From positions 49,369,011-49,433,010 of the forward strand of contig NC_087065.1 of the NCBI RefSeq assembly GCF_963678635.1: a stretch of 64,000 nucleotides of DNA. Direction: 5' to 3'. Below the pieces are notes generated by a model, which was given only the letters and a program-made list of their open reading frames with translations, searched no databases and was not told the origin of the DNA. This DNA is from Symsagittifera roscoffensis. Taxonomy: Eukaryota > Xenacoelomorpha > Acoela > Convolutidae. The position numbers were made by a program, and so were the translations under genes. Positions 42,595 through 53,034 of the stretch are shown piece by piece; the stretch's first letter is position 1, and the number at the start of each line of letters is the position of its first letter.

Positions 42595-42850
42595 GGGCTC
42601 CCAATCCGGAGGCGTTTTATATTTGCTAATTCGGAGGGGTCCCAATCCGGAGGGGTCTTATATTTGGTAATTCGGAGGGGTCCCAATCCGGAGGGGTCTT
42701 ATAATTGCTAATTCGGAGGGGTCAAAATCCGGAGGGGTCTTATATCTATTAAGTTAGAGGGGTCCCAAGCCGGAGGGCTCTAAATTTTGTTAGTCCGGAA
42801 GGGTTCTATATATATATAGATTTGTTCTCTTTCCAATCCGGGGGGGTATT
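42595..42850 (+). repeat. G-rich motif cluster, copy B
   Basis: Eight or more 'aatccggaggggtc' variants separated by 'ttatatttgctaa'-like spacers. Spacer number and order differ from copy A while the cores are kept. A short TA repeat at 42,810-42,820 lies within it. Confidence 0.75.
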
Positions 42851-42956
42851 ATTTTATTAAAGGACTTAGATAAACGGAAGAAAGACTAAAGTGAGAGGTA
42901 TTAGGTTATTAGCAGACAGGCTAGGAATCAGTGACTGCACTGGTAACTTGCCTTTC

Positions 42957-42962
42957 AATAAA
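42957..42962 (+). promoter_or_regulatory. Candidate polyadenylation signal AATAAA, copy B
   Basis: Positionally conserved counterpart of 18,264-18,269. Confidence 0.3.
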
Positions 42963-43621
42963 AACCAGACCAAAGCAAAACAGGTCCGAACTCGGATATT
43001 CGCGACACTCAGTCTAAACTAAAGAGAGCGTAATTCACTGGTGTGGATTGACACCCAATACGTGGGTTTTTGAAAAGTGACTGCCCTGAGGATTTTAGTA
43101 GGTCTAGCTCGGGCAGTCCGAAGGCAGATAGGTAACACAGTACTCGGTGGGTGCGATAGACGCCCACTTGAGAAAATTACTGCCTTCAAAGTTTTGTCTG
43201 TTTGGTGCAGCACCAAGCAGGGAAAGCTTTTTCATTAAAATATAAGTTCGACTATTGTACTGCGACCGACTAAAAGTACAATACACATACGTTTTTTTTC
43301 ATATTCTGTCATTATATATATTTTTTTGTTTTTGATTTTAAATCAACATAATTTGTGCTTGATTGGGTAGTGAGTACACTATCTTTTAAATTGACTGATA
43401 ACATCATTTTGTGCTAGTTCTCAAATCTTACGACCGATAATCGGTTAGTGTGAATAAATTATATACAAAACTGTACTCTGATAACATACAGGGATTCGTG
43501 GTCACTATTTAATAGAGTCTTGTGAAATTTATTGTGTTGTGTCATTATTATTGGTAGTCAAACTATAAGGTCACTAGCAATCGAATTAAGTGTATAGGCA
43601 TTAACAAGTGACAAATTGAGA

Positions 43622-45540
43622 ATGAGTCTAGACAAGTCAAGGATACCTAAACGAGGTAATAGCTCTAGGAAATTCATACCTAAAAAGCAAAGAAGAACAA
43701 TGACCGACCCTTTTCTGGATTGGATCAAACGAGTCCGGACCGACAAAGGGGAGACGGTTTCAGGCAGAATGGTTGAAACAAGGAGTCAGAAGACCTCAGA
43801 AGAGCGAAAAGAATTGTTAGAAATGGAGGTAAATACGGACCATGCCATGAACGACAAACAGGAAGTACATGGACTGGAAGGGAGAGGCAGAAGGCTGGCG
43901 AGTGAATCTACTCCGGTGGAACAAGGCCATGATTTTGCCATTTCAACCGGGACATTGGATTGAGAGGAGATGTCGGAACTGTCCGACATCTCAACTGAAA
44001 TAAAGGCAACTAGAAAATCTCCAACAGACAACACTATGATGGCAGGCGGAACTGAGAAACAAACAACGTCATCATCGTTCTCAGAAAGAATGAGGAACAC
44101 CTTAGGAAACATCTTTCCATTCACCATGGGAGGGGCGCAGGAAATGAAGGTGAATCCCAGGAGGAGGAGGACGAAGAAGAGCAAGTGGATTTTGGATCTC
44201 AAGGCAGCCTCAATAGTTCGACCCAGGAGAATGAGGCATACGTCGAAAAAGAGACTGGAAACATGGACAGATTTGGTGTGGTGAGAACGATAAGCAAGGA
44301 GATAAACACACCGGGCCAGTCGAGAGGCTTCGCTATTATGACAAATTCAGAGCTGCAAACTGGGGAGAGTAGAAACAGAGGGCCAGGCAATGCATTGGCG
44401 GATCCCGATGTGGATAATGAAAAGACGTCGAGGCAGAGAGTCAAGGCCCGAATCTCGACCAGCACTAAGCTACCTGGGACCGACAGGGTTACACCGCCAC
44501 TAGTGACGCCACTCGTGGATAACGGGGCAGCACTAGAAGGAGCCTTGAACAACATAGTAGACAGTTTAGGAGAACAAAATGAACAGATGTCCATAAGAAT
44601 GAGTGAGCTAGAAAGAGCAGTTCACATTGAAAGAGAAAGTCTGCGGGAAGAAATAAACCGCAATAGACAAGAAGTTGGTAGGAGCGAAAAACGCTGGAAA
44701 GAAAGAACGGACGAGCACATAGCGATGAACTTGTGGCGAATGACAAGAGAAGCGGAACAGAGAGAGTTACGCTTAAGAGACGACATGGAGAAGTTAAGAA
44801 TTCAGCAAGAGCAGTCTCTTGGGACTCTTGACACAAAGATAGACGCGATGATGGAGAGGCGAACTCAGGCTATCATGGATAGGTTGGACGGGCTACTAGG
44901 CAGCAAAAGTGGACCAAAAGAAGGGGAACCGAACTCGGGAGGTCCCAGCAGGGAGCCGAAGGTGAACTTCAATGACCATCAAAGGAGGAGGACATATGGA
45001 TCCACTAAGGTAGGGGCAGTTCATCAGGCTATGCCACAAGGGACAATAGAACATGGGGATCGAACAGTAGAGCAAGTTCATCGGGGAACAGACAGACCTC
45101 TAACGAACGACCGACGCAAGGAACACATGCGACTGGGAGAAGTGATTCCGGTAACAGGAGACATGCGAGCCCAGGGAGGAGTCATGCGGGCCAAGAGGGA
45201 AACTCTTACGGCGATTCGGATTGCAGGAATGCACCGAATACAGAGCATTTGACAAGGTGTAAGGACACTCAGGCGGGACACTCAAGGGATGCTACGGCAA
45301 TGGCCACAGCCTTTGAACCCCTAAACAGGTCCTTGGAGACATTCCTTACAAGGTTATCCAGAACCAATGAACGCAGTGAGAAGTCCAGAAGAGTCTTTAA
45401 GAAACCAAGATGCTATAAAGATGAATCTGATGGCTGTATTGATACCTGGATAGAGGTAATGAAACTGCATTTCGAGGAAGAGGACTTGTCGGAGAGACAG
45501 GAATGCAGTGAATTACCAGTAACTTGGAAGGGACAGCCCT
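43622..45540 (+). pseudogene. Gag N-terminal region with coiled coil, copy B (broken)
   Basis: Start ATG 43,622 ('MSLDKSRIPKRGNSSRKF'). The first frame runs to a TGA at 43,961-43,963 where copy A has CGA. After a frameshift near 44,130, the 44,185-45,252 frame (355 residues) includes a long coiled coil at ~115-240 ('LGEQNEQMSIRMSELERAV', 'LRLRDDMEKLRIQQEQSLG'), absent from copy A. A further shift leads to the 45,249-45,542 frame, which enters the capsid ('CIDTWIEVMKLHFEEEDLSE'). The Gag precursor would have been over 600 residues before the knuckles, large for Ty3/gypsy. A coiled coil could mediate multimerisation. Confidence 0.7.
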
Positions 45541-47821
45541 GAACTGTGTCATGGCAAAGAAGCAATATCAGCGTGACACAGCCGAGAAAATCTTCGAAAT
45601 CTTGTTAAACCGTTTTGGATCAGGGGTGCAGGGACACCAAGCTATGATGCGCTTCGAGAAACGGAGGCAACGAGAAGATGAAACGTTAGATAAGTTTCTC
45701 GACGACCTGGAAATACTGAGAAGACGCAGCCAACCGGATGAGTCAAACCGGAGAATGAACCTGGCAGTAGCCTCAAAATTCATCGATGGTGTGAAGAATG
45801 ATGAACTTCGAACAATGCTAGCGACGCATTACATACCACTATCAACCAATGCGCCAACACCAGAGGAGTTGAGGCTCAAGTCAAAAGAGTATCTTTTGTT
45901 GAAACCTCCTTCGAGATCTGGATACTACAAGAACAATTATGGCAATTTTAACAACGGCCCAGCAAACCAAGGGAACAACTGGTACAAACCGAGGGATGAT
46001 AATGACAAGAGACGCTCTTGTGCCAATGGCAGTTCAACGGACCATCATGTGTCAGCATGCCCAACTTATAAACAAGGCATGAAAGCAATAGGCTTTAGCC
46101 TCGAGGACAAAGAGGCGTCAAAAGTTGACCATGAGGACTTCATGAGAGGAGTAATTGCGAAATTCGGCCCGAGGTGTTTCTTTTGCAACTTGGAAGGTCA
46201 TTTTAAATCAGATTGTCCTCAATTCTGGGATGCAGTGGCAGACATCAAGCATCCAAGGCATGAGGAAGCTTTATCAGGAGTGAAAACCAGCAAGGCTCGC
46301 CTGTTGAGTGAAGCGGAGGCGCGCAGAAAAGACAAACCGCAAGATCTGGCGACGAAGAAAATGCAAGCGGTAATTGAAGAGACATGTGAACCAGAACCAG
46401 TGACTGCGGCCGATGACTTCAAGATTGATTATAGGGCAGCCGCAAGGGATGCTCTAAATAGAGTGCAGAAGGAACTGGTGACAAAAGAGATCGAACAAAA
46501 AGTGAAACTCGAACTGGAAAATGAGAAACTTCAAGAACAACTGAATACCTTCGAAGCAACGGAGGTTGAGGAGACCAAAGCACCAAGCAGTTTGACCACG
46601 AAACTTAATGTGATCTCCTGTCAGAGGTTCGGCATGGTGCCACAAGGAAGCAAGATACAGTCGATAATTTCAGTGGCTGGACACCAGGTAATCGGATATC
46701 TGAGTGAACCATCCGAGTTCACTTTGATGCATTTGGACACATATGCAGATTATCTGAGACAGGTGGAGCCACGCACTGAGTCGAGAGCTGTGCGAGCACT
46801 ACTAACAACGGGTGGCCCTCGCATGAAGAAACTTCATGGACGCTACCTAGAGGTCTATGGGCCGTATCAAGTGATGCTGAACGTGGATGGAATCAGTATC
46901 TACACCAGGACTTATGTGACAACAGATGATGACCAAATGGGGCAGATCTATTTGGGTGAGGAGGAACTCAAAGTCCGTAGGATAGGCCATGACGCCATGA
47001 TGGAACAAGATGCAGTACACATTGGGTATGAAGCAGATGTGACTGCACATCTGCTCGACACCAACGGAACAAAAATTGGAGTCACAGGGCTTCTGGACAC
47101 AGGAGCGGTAGTGAGTGTGATGCCGATAAAAACTTGGGAAAGAATGGGCTTCACGAGGGAAGATCTAATTCCAACGAATCTCCGACTGGCCGCCGCCAAT
47201 AGAGGTGCAATCTACGTAGCTGGAAGAACACCACTAACGGTTCTCCACATGGGAGGACGGGATCTTTGGATGAGCTTCCTGTTGGTAGAGATTTTGGACG
47301 ACGCCGACCAATTCATCTTGGGCAGAGATTTTGTCAGGAATTTTGACGTGATGATTGACTTGAACAACGGTCTGATACGGATTAGAAACCCGGACCGGAA
47401 GTATGTTAAGAAACCAATTAATAGGATAATAACAGACGAAAACAAGGTACCAATTTTTTTAGATAGGAAAGTGAAGCTACAGCCAGGACAAGCTGTGGTG
47501 GCAATTTTTAGAATGAGAAATTTAAATTCGTTAAGCGATAGTAAACAGGTTTGTTTAGTACCAAATCCAAATAGTCAGAGTTCGGTGATTTTAGGCCGGA
47601 GCTTCTCGGTAACGCGAAACGGACTGTGTGTCAGTGTGTTATTGAACACACTGGACACCACGGTTTCAATCCAGCGTGGAAAGAAGCTTGGTTACGCTTT
47701 GCCGATGAGGACCGACTATGAGGAGACACAAAACTTGAAGAAACACAGTGTAAAAAACTGTCCTTTTCATGCAAATAAAGATAAAATTTTAAAGAGGATT
47801 AATGAATTAAAATCTATATAA
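45524..47821 (+). CDS. Gag capsid, nucleocapsid and protease, copy B (765 residues)
   Basis: Continuous frame: capsid-like helices (1-130), a degenerate first knuckle 'CANGSSTDHHVSAC' (~166; second Cys changed to Gly), an intact second knuckle 'CFFCNLEGHFKSDC' (~216), a coiled coil (~310-350) and a retropepsin active site 'LLDTGAVVSVMPIKTW' (~522). The 'ILGRDFVRNFDVMIDL' block follows, and the frame continues through the 7-T run into the post-protease region. It ends at a TAA (47,819-47,821) where copy A has CAA, 139 bases before the conserved AGG TGA. It is the best protein model for the Gag-Pro junction. The frame start is a frameshift, not an initiator. Confidence 0.85.
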   Translation: MEGTALNCVMAKKQYQRDTAEKIFEILLNRFGSGVQGHQAMMRFEKRRQREDETLDKFLDDLEILRRRSQPDESNRRMNLAVASKFIDGVKNDELRTMLATHYIPLSTNAPTPEELRLKSKEYLLLKPPSRSGYYKNNYGNFNNGPANQGNNWYKPRDDNDKRRSCANGSSTDHHVSACPTYKQGMKAIGFSLEDKEASKVDHEDFMRGVIAKFGPRCFFCNLEGHFKSDCPQFWDAVADIKHPRHEEALSGVKTSKARLLSEAEARRKDKPQDLATKKMQAVIEETCEPEPVTAADDFKIDYRAAARDALNRVQKELVTKEIEQKVKLELENEKLQEQLNTFEATEVEETKAPSSLTTKLNVISCQRFGMVPQGSKIQSIISVAGHQVIGYLSEPSEFTLMHLDTYADYLRQVEPRTESRAVRALLTTGGPRMKKLHGRYLEVYGPYQVMLNVDGISIYTRTYVTTDDDQMGQIYLGEEELKVRRIGHDAMMEQDAVHIGYEADVTAHLLDTNGTKIGVTGLLDTGAVVSVMPIKTWERMGFTREDLIPTNLRLAAANRGAIYVAGRTPLTVLHMGGRDLWMSFLLVEILDDADQFILGRDFVRNFDVMIDLNNGLIRIRNPDRKYVKKPINRIITDENKVPIFLDRKVKLQPGQAVVAIFRMRNLNSLSDSKQVCLVPNPNSQSSVILGRSFSVTRNGLCVSVLLNTLDTTVSIQRGKKLGYALPMRTDYEETQNLKKHSVKNCPFHANKDKILKRINELKSI

Positions 47822-48266
47822 AAATTGTTTTCAATGAAATCCGAAACGGACGACGGCTTATCGAGCTGCTCAAATTTTCCGGAACGCCCCTCGTCATATG
47901 AACTAGAATCTGACAAACCAGTTTTGCCAGAGATAGAACATTTAAAAAGGGAAAATAGGTGAGGGAGATTTCGAAAAATTGCGGGACCTCTTTAATCGGA
48001 ACGCAGATGTATTTTCAAAACATAAGGCGGATATCGGTTGCTGTAACTTCGTCGAACACGAAATTGAACTAGAGGAAGGTGCCGTTCCGCACAGAGAAGG
48101 CGCGAGACGGATGACGCCACACAAGTCGGAATCATGCCGAGCGGAAATCGAAATGCTGCTTGAATACGACATGATAGAAACCTCGAAATTGCCGTGGGCT
48201 TGCGGGGTGGTAATGGCGAAAAAGAAAGGGGGTAGCTTAGATTTTGTTGCGACTTTCGTTACTTGA
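47822..48266 (+). pseudogene. End of Gag-Pro, frameshift site and RT N-terminus, copy B
   Basis: The Gag-Pro frame closes at TGA 47,960-47,962 in the context AGG TGA GGG. The RT tether is open in the +1 frame (47,979-48,266, 'EIEMLLEYDMIETSKLPWA'). A run of five Gs at 48,227-48,231 (six in copy A) shifts the frame before 'NAVTFKDAYPIPR'. Confidence 0.65.
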
Positions 48267-49666
48267 ATGCGGTAACATTTAAAGATGCGTACCCGATACC
48301 GCGGATAGACGAGAGCCTCTCTAAGCTTGGTGATGCCAAGTTCTTCACCACATTGGACTTGGGTTCTGCTTTCTGGCAGGTCCCTCTGCGGAAGAAGGAT
48401 AGAGAGAAAACCGGATTCGCGTGCGAATTGGGATTGTACCAGTGGAAGAAGATGCCCTTCGGCTTGTGCAATGCAACGGCCACTTTTCAAAGACTGATGG
48501 CTCAGGCTTTGACCAGAGTGACCAAGAGGTACGGGAATCTCGTGATGTGTTACGTGGATGACGTAGTCATAGCGACACCAACCCTGGAAGACCACATTGA
48601 TCGGCTCGATGAGGTCTTTGGATGTATGAAAAGAGCAGGCTTGAAATGCAAACCATCAAAATGTGAAATCTTTAGGGATTCGATCAAGTACCTGGGAAGA
48701 ATGGTGGACAGGCATGGTGTGAGGCCAGATCCGGAAGCAGTAGAGGATGTGTTGACATTGAAGGCTCCGAGAACGGACACACAGCTAATGAGCTTCCTAG
48801 GGTTTGCCAATTACTACCGGGAATTCATAAAAGGATATGCGGACAAGGTGTATCCGATGCAGAAGCTGATGCGCAACAAGGTGAAAAAGTTCGAATGGAA
48901 CGATGAGGCACAGGTTGCTTTCGAGAACATAAAGCGGGAACTGTGCGAAGCGCCAGTGCTAGGCATGCCTACAGAAAAGGGCATGTATGTTCTTGACACA
49001 GACGCATCGGTAGTAGCCATCTCAGGAATATTGCATCAAGAGCAAGAGTGGAACGGAAGAACGGTTCTCCGTCCCATTGCATACGGCAGCAAGGTCTTGG
49101 GTGACACGGAGATAAAGTATGGCGCACCAAAAGCAGAAATGTTTGCAGTAGTCACTTTCGTGGAAAAGTACCGTGCATACTTGGGGAGCGCTCCCTTCAA
49201 GTTACGCGTGGACAACAGGGCGTTATCCTGGTTGAAAACCTACTCGATGGATCAGAGTTATATTGGTAGATGGATAGTAAGATTGGATGGCTACCATATG
49301 ATAATCGAACATAGGATGCGTGATAAACACCAGAATGCTGACAGCCTCAGCGAGAAAACTGAGTTCTATGAAAGATTGGAGCAGAAGCAGGCCAATCAGG
49401 CGGAAATAAAGGAGGGATTCTCGTTTCTGGACAAAGAAACATATGAAGCGCTTCCCTTAACGAGATGGTTGGATAAGTCTGGAAATCCAATTCCAAGGCA
49501 TCCTGAGTTACCGGTGGAGAAAGCAGCCGAGATAAAGATCCTATCCAAGGAGGACCCGGTCCCCTTAAATCTGTTGATGCGCTCGAATCTGCTCCAGCAA
49601 GAACTCTCTCGCATGAACATAAACAGTCTCTCATTATTGAATAAAACGGTTCAGGTCACACCGTAA
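48263..49666 (+). CDS. Reverse transcriptase-RNase H, copy B
   Basis: A 467-residue frame collinear with copy A. Catalytic blocks: 'FTTLDLGSAFWQVPL', 'MPFGLCNATATFQRLM' and 'MCYVDDVVIATP'; RNase H 'VLDTDASVVAISG', 'PKAEMFAVV', 'LRVDNRALSW'. It ends at TAA 49,664, where copy A has CTA, inside the RNase H-integrase spacer. The RT domain looks intact from motif A onward. Only the G-run difference detaches its N-terminus. Confidence 0.9.
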   Translation: MNAVTFKDAYPIPRIDESLSKLGDAKFFTTLDLGSAFWQVPLRKKDREKTGFACELGLYQWKKMPFGLCNATATFQRLMAQALTRVTKRYGNLVMCYVDDVVIATPTLEDHIDRLDEVFGCMKRAGLKCKPSKCEIFRDSIKYLGRMVDRHGVRPDPEAVEDVLTLKAPRTDTQLMSFLGFANYYREFIKGYADKVYPMQKLMRNKVKKFEWNDEAQVAFENIKRELCEAPVLGMPTEKGMYVLDTDASVVAISGILHQEQEWNGRTVLRPIAYGSKVLGDTEIKYGAPKAEMFAVVTFVEKYRAYLGSAPFKLRVDNRALSWLKTYSMDQSYIGRWIVRLDGYHMIIEHRMRDKHQNADSLSEKTEFYERLEQKQANQAEIKEGFSFLDKETYEALPLTRWLDKSGNPIPRHPELPVEKAAEIKILSKEDPVPLNLLMRSNLLQQELSRMNINSLSLLNKTVQVTP

Positions 49667-49957
49667 GTGATGCGGATGCTGGGTGGATTGTTAGAAAGAG
49701 AACTGACCAGAGATGACCCCGATTGGACAGCAGCAGAGGCATCGCTAACAGTCAGGGAGAAGGTGAAGATCATGCCGTCTAGACGACAGCACGCAGAGAA
49801 CGAGAGGGATTGTAGGAAAATAGTTCAGCAACTAGTATCCTCAATACCCCACGAGATTTTAACCAGTACTTCTTACGGACAGAAAGAACAGGGGAGCAGC
49901 AAGCGAAAGAAAACCGTCACCTTTGTGGACCAGGATAGGGAAGGTAAAAAATTATAA
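49667..49957 (+). pseudogene. RNase H-integrase spacer, copy B
   Basis: A 96-residue frame in register with the RT and integrase frames, bounded by two TAA stops (49,664 and 49,955). It contains 'MPSRRQHAENERDCRKIVQQ' and a basic 'SSKRKKTVTFVDQD' block. Copy A has the same sequence with a TGA in the middle. Confidence 0.65.
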
Positions 49958-49978
49958 CAAAATCTGCTGCAAGACTAT

Positions 49979-52273
49979 TTGTCCGGGGAGACGAATGATG
50001 AGAAGAACCAGCGAGCACAAGATCAACGCCCGGAACAAGAAAGTTTGTCCGGGGAGTCTGAAATAGACGAAAAATTTCCTGATGAGAAGCAGGACCTAGA
50101 GAACAAGGTTTTGTCCGGGGAGTTCAGATGGATGCGAAGAAGGCACAGACATGATCTGGAGGAGCGTGCAGTCTCCAGCACAAACTCTTCAACGGATGAC
50201 AATTCCCGGAGCTCAGGAATGGACACCTATTCAGACAGGACCTCGAGCTCGGGATCAGATTTGTCCGAACTAGCGATCCACACACTACTAGTGGAAACTC
50301 GGGCAAGGGATCTGGACAGAGAGTTGTACCAGGATCCTGACAGCGATCGCTACCTTTTACCAAGCGAAAGAGTCTTTGACAACGCAGCGGATGACTTGGA
50401 GACAATAGCGGTATCGAAACGTTCGATGAGTCTGTTGCCGCAGAAAGAGGTAGTCAGGACTGATCTTCAGCCGTTTAAACAAGAAACACAGCCGTTGGCG
50501 AAGATTTGGTGCATTAAGATGGAAGATGACACACACCAGCCTAATGAGCTGAATAGTCAGATGAGGGTCATGAAGACGTACTTGAAGGCGGGATACAGAC
50601 TCTCGGATCTTCTAAGGGCGCAGAGAAATGATCGCATGACAAGCAACCTGAAAAGGTGGATCGATAATGGTGCTCCGGATAAAGGGGACCTCGAGGAAGA
50701 CAGTTATCGTATCCTGAGACAGTACTTCATGCAGAAGGAAGGGAGGTTATATTTGAACAAGGACGGGATTGTGGCATGCAAGAAAAGAGAAGAAGACAAA
50801 GTCCTATACAAGTATAACGCAATAGTGTTGCCGCAACTCTATCAGACAGAACTACTATTCAGGTCACATGATCAGATGGGCCATCAGGGGATCGACAAGG
50901 TATATCAGAGGATCTTGAAGCGCTTCGAGTGGCCTGGAATGAAAAAGGCATGCGAGAAGTGGGTAACAGCGTGCCTGTCATGCCAACAGGTCAAGGATCC
51001 AAGGAAATTGAGATTTCCTTTACAATCGATCGAGTCGTCTGAATTCAACGAGGTAGTGCAGATAGATCACCAAAAGATATGCATGACAGACAGCGGTTAT
51101 AACCAAGTCCTGGTCATGAGAGATCACTTCACAAAGTATGCAGAGGCCGTGCCATGCATAACTGCCTCGGCGGAAGAGACATGCGACCACCTGATCAATA
51201 CGTGGATAGCGAGACATGGCTGTCCGATGACGTTTCAATCGGATAATGGAACAGCTTTCGTAGGAGAGCTTACGAGGAGAGCTTACGAACTAGCGATCCA
51301 CACACTACTAGTGGAAACTCGGGCAAGGGATCTGGACAGAGAGGTGTACCAGGATCCTGACAGCGATCGCTACGTTATACCAAGCGAAAGAGTCTTTGAC
51401 AACGCAGCGGATGACTTGGAGACAATAGCGGTATCGAAACGTTCGATGAGTCTGTTGCCGCAGAAAGAGGTAGTCAGGACTGATCTTCAGCCGTTTAAAC
51501 AAGAAACACAGCCGTTGGCGAAGATTTGGTGCATTAAGATGGAAGATGACACACACCAGCCTAATGAGCTGAATAGTCAGATGAGGGTCATGAAGACGTA
51601 CTTAAAGGCGAGATACCGACTCTCGGATCTTCTAAGGGCGCAGATAAATGATCGCATGACAAGCAACATCAAGCCACACAATCCATCGACAGAAGACTGG
51701 TGTATACCTGCGGACATGGAAGAAGGGGATTATCTAATGATGGATCCTGCTTGTGAGGTCAACGAGAAGGGCACCAGGGAGAAGAACGATGGAAACGAGG
51801 TCTTGGAGGAAGGAACGGACACACCGCTGGACCTGGATCCAAACGAGGAGATCGAAGCCGACGATGAAACCTTACCCTACGCAGAGGAAGATTGGCAGGA
51901 TCCTGAACAGATAGAAGTTCCCAAGAATTTGGAACCGGATCTTCCGTTCACGATACAGACTCGTCAGAAGGACGGGACAAGACCAAGAAGAAAGTACAAT
52001 CCTTACGGTGACGACTTTGTAGTGGATAGGATAGATCTGAAGAAGATAGTGGAGGAAGTAGTGGGTCTAGAGGAAATAACTGTGTCACAAGACATTGACA
52101 TAGTCGATGATCACGACGATGAGTGGGTTGACGACTGGTCGAAACCCGAGGTAGAATTCGACGACGAGCAACAGCAGTCATATGAACAAGACTTGATGAA
52201 CCTGCGAGTCTTAGAGTGGCTGAATGAAACGACCTCGGATCCTGAGGAGACCAGTGTCACGATTCAAGCGTAG
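49979..52273 (+). CDS. Integrase, chimeric and catalytically truncated, copy B (764 residues)
   Basis: Acidic spacer with 'LSGE' repeats, HHCC ('SHDQMGHQGIDKVY', 'CLSCQQVK') and the first two core Asp ('VVQIDHQ', 'FQSDNGTAFVG'). After 'GELTRRAYE' the sequence returns to a second copy of residues ~97-223, then resumes at 'NIKPHNPSTEDW'. About 565 bases of copy A (27,247-27,810) holding the catalytic Glu, the C-terminal core and GPY/F are replaced by 382 duplicated bases. The frame survives both joints. Integration activity is not expected. It ends at a one-base loss (52,265), separating the macro domain. Confidence 0.85.
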   Translation: MSGETNDEKNQRAQDQRPEQESLSGESEIDEKFPDEKQDLENKVLSGEFRWMRRRHRHDLEERAVSSTNSSTDDNSRSSGMDTYSDRTSSSGSDLSELAIHTLLVETRARDLDRELYQDPDSDRYLLPSERVFDNAADDLETIAVSKRSMSLLPQKEVVRTDLQPFKQETQPLAKIWCIKMEDDTHQPNELNSQMRVMKTYLKAGYRLSDLLRAQRNDRMTSNLKRWIDNGAPDKGDLEEDSYRILRQYFMQKEGRLYLNKDGIVACKKREEDKVLYKYNAIVLPQLYQTELLFRSHDQMGHQGIDKVYQRILKRFEWPGMKKACEKWVTACLSCQQVKDPRKLRFPLQSIESSEFNEVVQIDHQKICMTDSGYNQVLVMRDHFTKYAEAVPCITASAEETCDHLINTWIARHGCPMTFQSDNGTAFVGELTRRAYELAIHTLLVETRARDLDREVYQDPDSDRYVIPSERVFDNAADDLETIAVSKRSMSLLPQKEVVRTDLQPFKQETQPLAKIWCIKMEDDTHQPNELNSQMRVMKTYLKARYRLSDLLRAQINDRMTSNIKPHNPSTEDWCIPADMEEGDYLMMDPACEVNEKGTREKNDGNEVLEEGTDTPLDLDPNEEIEADDETLPYAEEDWQDPEQIEVPKNLEPDLPFTIQTRQKDGTRPRRKYNPYGDDFVVDRIDLKKIVEEVVGLEEITVSQDIDIVDDHDDEWVDDWSKPEVEFDDEQQQSYEQDLMNLRVLEWLNETTSDPEETSVTIQA
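50266..51667 (+). repeat. 382 bp direct duplication inside the integrase of copy B
   Basis: 50,266-50,647 and 51,286-51,667 are nearly identical, offset 1,020 bases. Junction homologies are 'cgaactagc' on the left and 'aacat.aagccacac' on the right. The second copy replaces, rather than adds to, the original sequence. Confidence 0.9.
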
Positions 52274-52284
52274 ATCGTGAAAGC

Positions 52285-53034
52285 ATGAAATACATCAAGA
52301 CCGAACGAGATGATCCTTCCTGGGCTGCCCAGGAAGGACGACTACTCATTCCAGCTTCTAATCTCGACTTGATACCCGGTATGCGATCGACGGGGACGTC
52401 GATGGATATTTTTGTCCGGGGAGTGGGGGTAGGACTTACCCACACTGAAAACTTGATAACAAAAAAATTAAGAGTAGCAAGAGAAACAGGAGACTTAGAA
52501 GCAGAAACAGGCAAAGAACCTAAGAAATCTGACATAGGGAGGGTAGTTGAGTCATATTTTAACTTACCAAATGAATATTCAAGCAACATAATACTAACAG
52601 ACAGTGATTTTATACTCACAAATAGAACATGTGCGATAGCAATCACGGCAGACATGAGTTTTAGGACAGCGTTAGCGGCAGATTTTAAGAGAGAATATAA
52701 AAACATAGAGTTCCTGTGGAAGCAACGACCAGGAGTAGGGGGCGTAGCAGCCTTACCTCCGGCGGCGTCACCGATACCGGGAAAATACCTATGCTTCTTG
52801 GTGACGAGGGCGACGGAGAAGCAGCACGTGGACCCAGAGAACCTAGTCTTGTCCTTGACGAGGCTGAGGGACTTCCTCGTGGAAATGGACGTGAAGGAGC
52901 TCTCGCTTCCAGTGTACGATCCAAACAGAGGACGACTGCATCCTCGGGAATTGTACGCACTTGTACACGTGATATTCTCTGATACTAATATACAAGTATA
53001 TTTACATAAGAAATATTATTTAAGTATAGGCTGA
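52285..53034 (+). CDS. Pol C-terminal segment with macro domain, copy B (249 residues)
   Basis: Continuation of Pol after the frameshift at about 52,265. Residues ~105-249 repeat the macro-like domain of copy A with few substitutions ('AIAITADMSFRTALAADFK', 'GKYLCFLVTRATEKQHVDP', 'PVYDPNRGRLHP'). Differences from A within the domain are mostly conservative (Q to R, M to V), suggesting constraint. Details of the fold are under the copy A entry. Confidence 0.7.
   Translation: MKYIKTERDDPSWAAQEGRLLIPASNLDLIPGMRSTGTSMDIFVRGVGVGLTHTENLITKKLRVARETGDLEAETGKEPKKSDIGRVVESYFNLPNEYSSNIILTDSDFILTNRTCAIAITADMSFRTALAADFKREYKNIEFLWKQRPGVGGVAALPPAASPIPGKYLCFLVTRATEKQHVDPENLVLSLTRLRDFLVEMDVKELSLPVYDPNRGRLHPRELYALVHVIFSDTNIQVYLHKKYYLSIG

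Larger units (their letters stand above)
40994..43621 (+). other. Leader / terminal repeat part, copy B
   Basis: Head repeat (40,994-41,210), then 2.4 kb non-coding leader matching 15,951-18,932 of copy A. It lacks A's 16,355-16,967 (joint 'cccgtt|accataat' at about 41,626). It carries scattered CGGAGGGGTC motifs and the cluster at 42,595-42,850. No credible ORF. Confidence 0.65.
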
